Positions 57,365-64,000 of a stretch of 64,000 nt of DNA are shown here, one piece after another. The notes beneath the pieces are model-generated. The model searched no databases, was not told the origin of the DNA, and saw nothing but the letters and a program-made list of their open reading frames with translations. Within the stretch, counting starts at the first letter, position 1, and the number at the start of each line of letters is the position of its first letter. This DNA is from Idiomarina aminovorans (GTDB lineage: Bacteria > Pseudomonadota > Gammaproteobacteria > Enterobacterales > Alteromonadaceae): positions 248,001 to 312,000 of the forward strand of contig NZ_JAKNDA010000002.1 of assembly GCF_023155095.1 (NCBI RefSeq), in the 5' to 3' direction. The translations under genes and the position numbers were made by a program.

Positions 57365-57665
57365 CTATCTCCAGATAACCTGCAAAGGCTTTTCGCCAAT
57401 ACTCCTCGGCATTTTTTCTAGACTTGCGCTTAAGTATTTCAATCGACACAGATCATTGGATATAGCGTGTAATCGTTATGCCAATTACATGCCTTTTTTT
57501 TGGAAAGGCGTTAATCTGAAAGCTAGGTGGAGGGAACCTTAGGTTTGTTCTTTATTTTTCGTCATACAATTAATTAACATATAGATTTGGTCAATTAAGT
57601 ACGCTAGTATCTTAGAGTTACCAAACGGTGTTTTTAGTACTACGGCATGTGAAGAGGATGGAGAA

Positions 57666-58568
57666 ATGGCTAGGATATTTTGGGGCTGTTTTATTGTACT
57701 CATGAGCTTTTCGTCACAAGCATCTACTATTGTTAAGTCTTGTAATGATTGCTCTGATTTTCAGTCACGGCGAACTGCAGAAAGCATTATGGTGAATGGT
57801 GCTACGGTTGTAGTTGTTGACTCTATAAAAGCAAGTGTATCTGCTTACAGCATAAGAAAGTCTGTAATTGAGGATAATATCGATGTTTTTACTGCAACCC
57901 CGATTCCAGTTCCTGAAGAGATAAAAAGAACATTCTCTGAGACTGTGTCCTATAAAGAAAAATATATTAATGATGTGAAGAGTGATTTTAATTCTGACAA
58001 TATTAAATTTGAACATATTGATTTTGACTCTGTGTCCCAGAATGTAGTTAAGAATATGCAGTACACAACTGCTGATTATGACCCGATAAATGCTTACGAC
58101 TTCATGTCAAACTCGTCTTTGCGTAGACAAACATATGATCGGCTCACGATACTATACCCTAACTATATGAAGTTTAGTGAATCATGGAATGACACCGTAA
58201 ATGCCATTGATATATCTTTTGGGCAAGGAGTAAATATACACGCAGACTTAAGCATTTTAACTTTCACTCCCACGATAGAATTTGCTGATGGCTCCTATGT
58301 TATTGCTGAGTACGATGTTGATTCAAAAACTTTTATCGTTAATAAAGGTGTTGATGAAGGTGGTAATGATATTGCAACAAAATCAAACTCAAGCCCTGGG
58401 GGCGTATATAACATCCGTGACTCAGAGCATTTGGCAGATTTTGAAAAGTATATGAATTATTACTGGTTAATTGATTTTAACGGAAGGGCAGGCCCAGGTC
58501 AGTCATGTACTAGTTCATGTCGCCTAATATCTGAAGAACGCTGGGAATGTACTGCTCAATGTAGATAA
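57666..58568 (+). CDS. AT-rich orphan secreted protein
   Basis: A 300-residue protein I do not recognise. It has a plausible signal peptide (MARIFWGCFIVLMSFSSQAS). Cys residues lie near the mature N-terminus (KSCNDCSDF), and four Cys are packed in the last 25 residues (CTSSC and ECTAQC), suggesting a disulfide-stapled exported protein. GAGGATGGAG precedes the ATG. Base composition and codon use are visibly AT-richer than mdh and ispB on either side. The gene sits between a REP pair and a hairpin element, so recent acquisition is likely. Confidence 0.65.
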   Translation: MARIFWGCFIVLMSFSSQASTIVKSCNDCSDFQSRRTAESIMVNGATVVVVDSIKASVSAYSIRKSVIEDNIDVFTATPIPVPEEIKRTFSETVSYKEKYINDVKSDFNSDNIKFEHIDFDSVSQNVVKNMQYTTADYDPINAYDFMSNSSLRRQTYDRLTILYPNYMKFSESWNDTVNAIDISFGQGVNIHADLSILTFTPTIEFADGSYVIAEYDVDSKTFIVNKGVDEGGNDIATKSNSSPGGVYNIRDSEHLADFEKYMNYYWLIDFNGRAGPGQSCTSSCRLISEERWECTAQCR

Positions 58569-58630
58569 AACAATTAGACCCAGAACATTTACCAGAAGTT
58601 TAGTTATCAGGCTAGGAAATGGTTAAAAAG

Positions 58631-58667
58631 GGGCAGGTTGCTTACTTGTGAGCGTTACGAGTGTTGA
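58631..58667 (+). repeat. 37-bp segment shared with 52611-52647
   Basis: Second copy of the GGGCAGGTTG...GAGTGTTGA segment, 17 bases upstream of hairpin element copy B. In copy A a further AGGCC follows after an extra 22 bases. Confidence 0.7.
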
Positions 58668-58684
58668 AGGCCGCAACGTTGATT

Positions 58685-58812
58685 GGAAATGCCTTGGGGG
58701 ATCGGGTTCTGTTTTGGAGGTGTGTAGCGCCATGGATGGGGCTACCCAAGCCCTACAGGGATGTATTCACGGGCGTCCTCCGAAACAGAACCCGATCCCC
58801 CAAGGCATTTCC
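58685..58812 (+). repeat. Variable-arm hairpin element, copy B
   Basis: The core occupies 58717-58780. The arms 58685-58720 and 58777-58812 are 36 bases each and complementary at 35 of 36 positions (GGAAATGCCTTGGGGG against CCCCCAAGGCATTTCC and onward). The inner hairpin reads GTAGCGCC / GGGGCTAC, with a compensated C-G to T-A change. The right arm ends 5 bases before the stop of minus-strand ispB. A short plus-strand reading frame across it is not considered a gene. Confidence 0.9.
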
Positions 58813-58817
58813 TTCGC

Positions 58818-59792
58818 CTAAGCGACCCGGTCGACGGCCAGATGGGGTAGGGTGAGCAGGGCTTGTTTATAGTCGGAGTCGGGGAGTTCGTTTAAGGATT
58901 CTCGTGCTTGTTCAGAAGCTTCTAAAGCTTTGTCGCGGGTATATTGCAACGCGCCGGTGCGCTCCATAGCGCTCAGCACGGTTTGTAAGTGCTCACGTCC
59001 GTCGCCTTGCTCAATAGCTTCACGGATTAACGGTTGTTCAGTGTCGTTGCCGTGCCACATGGCATATAACAATGGCAGCGTTGGCTTACCTTCGGCTAAG
59101 TCATCACCGGCATTTTTACCCATAGAATCGCTGTTTGCGGTGTAATCGAGTAGGTCATCTACTAACTGAAACGCGGTACCCAGGTAGCGACCATAATCGG
59201 CCAGTTGCTGAGTCACTTTCTTGTCCTGCCCGGTTAACACGCCGGCCAGTTCAGTTGCCGCCTCAAACAGTTTCGCGGTTTTACCGTATATCACATTGAA
59301 GTAGCTGGCCTCTGAGGTATCCGGGTCATTACAGTTCATTAACTGCAACACTTCGCCTTCAGAAATAATATTGGTGGCATCCGCTAAAATACGTAATATC
59401 CGCAGGGAATCTAAATCGACCATTAACTGGAAAGCGCGGGTATAAAGGAAGTCGCCCACTAATACGCTGGCTTCATTGCCAAACACCGCATTAGCGGTTT
59501 TACGTCCGCGGCGCAATTCTGACTCGTCAACGACATCATCGTGCAACAGTGTCGCGGTATGAATAAACTCAATGATCGTAGCAAGTTTACGATGATCGTT
59601 GCCGCTATAACCCAAAGCCCGACAAGCTAATATGGCAAGCAGCGGACGTAAGCGTTTACCGCCACTATTGACAATATAAAGACCTAACTGGTTAATTAGG
59701 GCAACATCGGACTGAAGTTGTTCACCTATTAAGGCATTAACACCAAGCATATCATCTTTGGCTAATGCGTTAATGGACTGCATATCCATCAT
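58818..59792 (-). CDS. ispB: Octaprenyl diphosphate synthase
   Basis: IspB makes the C40 side chain of ubiquinone and menaquinone. The 324-residue protein has both Asp-rich motifs: LLHDDVVDES (first DDxxD) and QLVDDLLDYT (second), plus GGKRLRPLL and GNEASVLVGDFLYTRAF. It is divergent from rplU with a 189-base gap, the standard gammaproteobacterial arrangement. The stop codon lies just beyond the arm of hairpin element copy B. Two adjacent ATGs make the exact start uncertain by one codon. Confidence 0.96.
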   Translation of the reverse strand: MMDMQSINALAKDDMLGVNALIGEQLQSDVALINQLGLYIVNSGGKRLRPLLAILACRALGYSGNDHRKLATIIEFIHTATLLHDDVVDESELRRGRKTANAVFGNEASVLVGDFLYTRAFQLMVDLDSLRILRILADATNIISEGEVLQLMNCNDPDTSEASYFNVIYGKTAKLFEAATELAGVLTGQDKKVTQQLADYGRYLGTAFQLVDDLLDYTANSDSMGKNAGDDLAEGKPTLPLLYAMWHGNDTEQPLIREAIEQGDGREHLQTVLSAMERTGALQYTRDKALEASEQARESLNELPDSDYKQALLTLPHLAVDRVA

Positions 59793-59903
59793 AGATATCT
59801 GTTTATTTACAAAATTTAACGGAAAACAGATGGTACACTATTTATAACCGCTCGGAAACTCAAACCGGGTTATGTGGCGGTGGCTTTAAGTTCAAATTAA
59901 GGG

Positions 59904-59932
59904 TTGCGATCGCTGATTGGATTACGTACAAT
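59904..59932 (+). promoter_or_regulatory. rplU promoter
   Basis: TTGCGA (59904-59909) and TACAAT (59927-59932) are separated by 17 bases, 50 bases before the rplU ATG. Confidence 0.6.
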
Positions 59933-59981
59933 TCGCGGCCTGATTTGAATTTGGATGCCCAATAGGGTTGTGGAGAATAAT

Positions 59982-60293
59982 ATGTACGCAGTATTCCAAA
60001 GTGGCGGTAAGCAGCACCGTGTGTCTGAAGGCCAAATCGTCCGCCTGGAAAAACTGGAAGCAGCTACCGGTGATGTAGTTGAATTCGACCAGGTTTTGAT
60101 GGTTTCTGACGGCAACGATGCAAACATCGGTGCTCCGTTCGTATCCGGTGGTAAAGTGAAAGCGGAAGTGATTGATCACGGTCGTGGCGATAAAGTTAAA
60201 ATCGTCAAGTTCCGTCGACGTAAGCATTCTCGTCGTCAACAAGGCCATCGTCAGTGGTTCACAGAAGTGAAAATCACTGGTATCAACAGCTAA
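59982..60293 (+). CDS. rplU: 50S ribosomal protein L21
   Basis: L21 is a large-subunit protein that contacts 23S rRNA near L20. The start at ATG 59982, preceded by GGAG, gives the standard [15 protein letters not shown]-terminus and 103 residues; a longer frame from 59955 is not used. The conserved [21 protein letters not shown] tail (landmarks KFRRRKH and QGHRQ) is present. rpmA follows after 15 bases. Confidence 0.98.
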   Translation: MYAVFQSGGKQHRVSEGQIVRLEKLEAATGDVVEFDQVLMVSDGNDANIGAPFVSGGKVKAEVIDHGRGDKVKIVKFRRRKHSRRQQGHRQWFTEVKITGINS

Positions 60294-60308
60294 TTAAGGA
60301 GTAACGAC

Positions 60309-60566
60309 ATGGCACATAAAAAGGCTGGTGGTTCTACTAAAAACGGTCGCGACTCAGAGAGTAAACGTCTCGGTGTTAAGCGCTTCGGTGGTGAGTCTGT
60401 ATTGGCAGGCAACATCCTGGTTCGTCAACGTGGTACTAGGTTCCACGCTGGAACTAATGTCGGTATTGGTAAAGACCACACATTGTTTGCAACCTCAGAA
60501 GGCAAAGTGTCTTTTGAAGTGAAGGGCAGCAAAAACCGTAAATTTGTGAGTGTTATTACTGACTAA
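60309..60566 (+). CDS. rpmA: 50S ribosomal protein L27
   Basis: L27 reaches the peptidyl-transferase centre with its N-terminal tail. The 85-residue protein begins [16 protein letters not shown] and contains [13 protein letters not shown] and [15 protein letters not shown], all canonical. AAGGAG precedes the ATG. It forms an operon with rplU and is closed by the terminator at 60602. Confidence 0.98.
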   Translation: MAHKKAGGSTKNGRDSESKRLGVKRFGGESVLAGNILVRQRGTRFHAGTNVGIGKDHTLFATSEGKVSFEVKGSKNRKFVSVITD

Positions 60567-60601
60567 TAACGTAAACATAAACTGAAAAGTTTCGGTTCTG
60601 A

Positions 60602-60627
60602 AAGCCCTGCCTTACGGCGGGGCTTTT
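60602..60627 (+). terminator. Intrinsic terminator of rplU-rpmA
   Basis: AAAGCCCTGCC and GGCGGGGCTTT form an 11-bp stem (one T-G pair) around TTAC, followed by a T-run. Confidence 0.92.
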
Positions 60628-60636
60628 TCATATGTG

Positions 60637-60645
60637 CTAGAATTT
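60637..60645 (+). promoter_or_regulatory. Possible extended -10 promoter of obgE
   Basis: TGCTAGAAT fits the extended -10 pattern (TGN then TAGAAT), about 38 bases before the obgE ATG and directly after the rpmA terminator. No -35 is evident. Confidence 0.4.
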
Positions 60646-60673
60646 TGCACAGTACTCTATAAGTGATAAGTAG

Positions 60674-61837
<1,164 letters not shown>

Positions 61838-61855
61838 CCTGACATTCATGTCAGG
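61838..61855 (+). repeat. REP-like palindrome 7 (GTAG-headed, abuts obgE stop)
   Basis: CCTGACATTCATGTCAGG preceded by GTAG; the TAG is the obgE stop codon. TGAGAT follows, as in copy 4. It forms an inverted pair with copy 8, 12 bases away. Confidence 0.85.
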
Positions 61856-61867
61856 TGAGATATGGAT

Positions 61868-61885
61868 CCTGACGTAAACGTCAGG
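61868..61885 (-). repeat. REP-like palindrome 8
   Basis: CCTGACGTAAACGTCAGG; on the minus strand it is preceded by CGTAA rather than GTAG. Inverted partner of copy 7, 23 bases upstream of the folA ATG, so it could influence folA expression. Confidence 0.82.
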
Positions 61886-61908
61886 TTACGAACGAAGGAT
61901 ATGGTCGA

Positions 61909-62409
61909 ATGAAGATCTCGCTTGTAGTGGCAATGGCAGATAATCGGGTCATTGGAAAAGACAATAAAATGCCATGGCATCTTCCTGATGAGCTGCAGTA
62001 CTTCAAAAAAATTACCTTAGGTAAGCCAATTGTTATGGGTCGGCGCACCTTTGAATCAATTGGGCGTGCGTTGCCCGGACGAAAAAATATCGTTCTAAGT
62101 CATCGAACGAATTGTTCGGAAAATGAGGACAGTCAGGTCATTTGGGTGTCAGGAGTGCAACAAGCCATAGCGGCGGCAGGCCCTGTTGATGAACTCATGG
62201 TTATAGGCGGCGGAAAAATTTATGAAAGTTTTTTAGCCCTGGCAGACCGTTTATATGTTACTAAAATTGACCTAAATGTTGACGGCGATACCTACTTTCC
62301 TGACTATTACCAAGTCGCCGACTGGCAAGAGGTAGAGCGGCAAAAATTTGCCGCCGATGAGCGTAACTCACATAACTTTAGTACGCTTATTTTCGATAAG
62401 GTAAGTTAA
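61909..62409 (+). CDS. folA: Dihydrofolate reductase
   Basis: FolA reduces dihydrofolate to tetrahydrofolate with NADPH and is the target of trimethoprim. The 166-residue protein has LVVAMADNRVIGKDNKMPWHLP (landmarks VIGKDNKMPWHLP), IVMGRRTFESIGRALPGRKNIVLS and MVIGGGKIYE. The catalytic acid position, Asp27 in E. coli, aligns with Glu28 here (LPDEL). REP copies 7 and 8 fill the gap to obgE. Confidence 0.95.
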   Translation: MKISLVVAMADNRVIGKDNKMPWHLPDELQYFKKITLGKPIVMGRRTFESIGRALPGRKNIVLSHRTNCSENEDSQVIWVSGVQQAIAAAGPVDELMVIGGGKIYESFLALADRLYVTKIDLNVDGDTYFPDYYQVADWQEVERQKFAADERNSHNFSTLIFDKVS

Positions 62410-62519
62410 TAAGAAGTTATAAAATCAGATACTTACAGCAATTTTAGCCCATTGCAGAGGGCTTGAGTTCGTAGTATCATTGTGATGAATTTTTGAGCAA
62501 TCTTGTGATGGGGTTTTAG

Positions 62520-62894
62520 ATGAAAGCGATTGTATTAGGAGCCGTGATGGCTGCAGTTGCAGCAACAGGCGCAACTTTTTCAAAAAGCGCAGAAGCCAAT
62601 GAATTAGCCTTAAGCTTGTGCACATACGTACAGGGTGATGACACTATGCGTATGCGTAAAAAATTGCGCGATTCTCGTGTCCGCGTACGCGATATCTACA
62701 CCGGCATTAAGTGTAATGGTCAAAGCTTACTGCAGTTTGCTATGGCAAACGGTTCACAAGATATTGGCGAATTCATTGTTGGACGTCTTTCCGTCGATGA
62801 GTTAAAAAGCTCCGGCGATTATGAATGGGCTCAGGCTAATGGTCACGGCGGCAGCGCAATTGCTTCAGCGATTAAAGAACGCGCGGGTCTGTAA
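62520..62894 (+). CDS. DUF3718-family secreted protein
   Basis: A 124-residue protein with a signal peptide (MKAIVLGAVMAAVAATGATF, cleavage probably near SKSAEA). The mature part resembles the DUF3718 family common in Alteromonadales: two Cys (LSLCTYV and GIKCNGQSLLQFAMANGSQDIGEFI as landmark region) and an ankyrin-like LLQFAMANGS segment. Function is unknown. It is a single-gene unit closed by the terminator at 62920. Confidence 0.75.
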   Translation: MKAIVLGAVMAAVAATGATFSKSAEANELALSLCTYVQGDDTMRMRKKLRDSRVRVRDIYTGIKCNGQSLLQFAMANGSQDIGEFIVGRLSVDELKSSGDYEWAQANGHGGSAIASAIKERAGL

Positions 62895-62919
62895 CTAAAA
62901 ATAGATTTCGTCCTTATTG

Positions 62920-62950
62920 AAAACCCGCAAACTGTTTTGCGGGTTTTTTT
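62920..62950 (+). terminator. Intrinsic terminator after the DUF3718 gene
   Basis: AAAACCCGCAAA and TTTTGCGGGTTTT form a stem of about 11-12 bp around a short loop, continuing into a run of T. Confidence 0.93.
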
Positions 62951-63042
62951 ACATCTTCTAACAATTCAATCAGACACTTACCTTGTAATTCTCCCCTGTT
63001 CTCTACGACAATAGGCTCGTTACGTCTATAAACGGAATCGCT

Positions 63043-64000
63043 ATGAAACAATGGATGGTATTATCGCTACTGTTGCTGGGAATACTCCCGCAAGTCAGCC
63101 AGGCGCAGACAGAGACCACTGAAGCTGCAAGTTGTTATTTGCCCGGTGTACAGGAACAGCTGCGCTGCGGTGTGGTGTCAGTGCCTGAGAATTATGAGCA
63201 GCCTGAGGGCAGACATATAGGTATTCATTATGCGGTGCTGCCGGCCGTGCAGGAAGGAGCACAACCCGACCCTATGTTGATTTTGGCTGGTGGCCCCGGG
63301 CAGGCTGCGACTGAGTTGGCACCAATGATAGCGCGGATGTTTAAAGCGGTGCGCGAAAAGCGCGATATTCTGCTGATTGATCAGCGTGGTACCGGCAAAA
63401 GTCACCCACTTGAGTGTGAGATTGAACGCCCCGACGAGTTGATCCGTTCCGACGACGAACAAGACTTGCAGGCCTTGAGCCGCGAATGCCTTCAGCAGTA
63501 CCCGGACACCGACACCACTCAATATCACACGGTTAACGCCGTAAAAGATTTGGAACGTGTACGACAACACTTAGGTATCGAGCAACTAAATCTGTATGGC
63601 GCCTCTTACGGGACTCGTGTCGGACTGACTTATTTACGCGAAGCGCCGGAGTCGGTTCGTTCCGCAGCGCTGGATGCCATTGCGCCACCGCAGGTGGTTA
63701 TCGGGCCTTTTGGACAGCACGGTGCCAGCGCATTTGATGCCATGCTGGAAGACTGCTCAGAGCAAAGCCTCTGTGGTGAGAAGTTTCCAAACCTTGAACA
63801 GGAATACTACGAGGTTATGACTGAGCTTGAAGCTCAGGATATCTTACTGGAAACCCGCGACCCGTTGTCGTTTGAACCGCTGCAAATCAAGCTGACGCCG
63901 GGACGCTTCAGTTCAATTATGCGAGTTGCTTTGTATCATCCCAATACTCGTCAACTACTGCCTTATGCTATTCATTCGGCTGCATCCGGGAACTATCACC
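63043..64000 (+). CDS. TAP/prolyl-aminopeptidase-like alpha/beta hydrolase (3' end outside window)
   Basis: The frame is open from ATG 63043 to the end of the window (319 codons). It starts with a signal peptide (MKQWMVLSLLLLGILPQVSQA). The alpha/beta-hydrolase core shows LILAGGPGQAA (oxyanion-hole loop), LLIDQRGTGKS and the nucleophile elbow GASYG with Ser188. This combination is typical of secreted tripeptidyl/prolyl aminopeptidase-like enzymes (TAP family). The Asp and His of the triad would lie in the missing part. Substrate unknown. Confidence 0.85.
   Translation, partial: MKQWMVLSLLLLGILPQVSQAQTETTEAASCYLPGVQEQLRCGVVSVPENYEQPEGRHIGIHYAVLPAVQEGAQPDPMLILAGGPGQAATELAPMIARMFKAVREKRDILLIDQRGTGKSHPLECEIERPDELIRSDDEQDLQALSRECLQQYPDTDTTQYHTVNAVKDLERVRQHLGIEQLNLYGASYGTRVGLTYLREAPESVRSAALDAIAPPQVVIGPFGQHGASAFDAMLEDCSEQSLCGEKFPNLEQEYYEVMTELEAQDILLETRDPLSFEPLQIKLTPGRFSSIMRVALYHPNTRQLLPYAIHSAASGNYH

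Noticed and set aside
58661-58855. Short plus-strand reading frame with the peptide APWMGLPKPYRDVFTGVL, similar to frames at 51531-51779 (minus) and 52746-53147
   Set aside because: The shared peptide is just the translation of the conserved core of the hairpin element. Flanks are unrelated and no ribosome-binding site fits. The conservation is at the DNA/RNA level.

Overview
The window looks like a piece of a marine gammaproteobacterial chromosome of the Alteromonadales type, and gene content and order fit Idiomarina best. That genus call is an inference from memory of gene order and protein similarity; no search was run. Most of the window is conserved core genome. The accessory material is confined to small intergenic islands, and nearly all of these are marked by repeats.

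Layout. 1-1150: 3' part of rsmI, then the RNase P RNA gene. 1163-3298: a minus-strand GGDEF-EAL protein sits between rnpB and the division cluster. 3437-21242: a complete dcw (division and cell wall) cluster, mraZ-rsmH-ftsL-ftsI-murE-murF-mraY-murD-ftsW-murG-murC-ddl-ftsQ-ftsA-ftsZ, followed by lpxC. Most junctions up to ftsQ overlap or are a few bases apart, and three MraZ-type operator repeats spaced exactly 10 bp precede mraZ. 21239-25887: dciA-like gene, an M23 peptidase, secA and mutT. 25889-31322 (minus): yacG-zapD-coaE-pilD-pilC-pilB-pilA, a type IV pilus/prepilin cluster joined to housekeeping genes. 31409-33744: nadC, ampD, ampE. 33768-40665: pdhR with a PdhR-type operator, aceE, aceF, lpd and a strong terminator. 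40736-42805: M13 metallopeptidase lipoprotein.

Accessory zone 42818-48911: an intact CopL-like metal-binding protein is followed by a wrecked CusB/CusA copper-silver exporter. Then come a LysR regulator and a divergent two-gene RND efflux system. 49053-52540: acnB, a repeat element and a Phd/RelE-type toxin-antitoxin pair. 52811-57213: DUF885 lipoprotein, DyP-type peroxidase, argR, mdh. 57666-58568: an AT-rich orphan secreted protein. 58818-62894: ispB, rplU, rpmA, obgE, folA and a DUF3718 protein. 63043 to the end: the 5' part of a TAP/prolyl-aminopeptidase-like hydrolase.

The most unusual material is two families of short repeats. (1) Eight copies of an 18-bp palindrome of type CCTGACGTTYACGTCAGG, half of them preceded by GTAG, which is the hallmark of REP elements mobilised by RAYT/TnpA-REP transposases. 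Several supply or abut stop codons. (2) Three full copies and one fragment of a roughly 64-bp core enclosed by 32-38 bp arms. The arms are complementary to each other within a copy but unrelated between copies. The core hairpin shows compensatory changes, and every copy lies at the 3' end of a gene in the same relative orientation. I know of no name for this second family; it is the best candidate here for an undescribed system.
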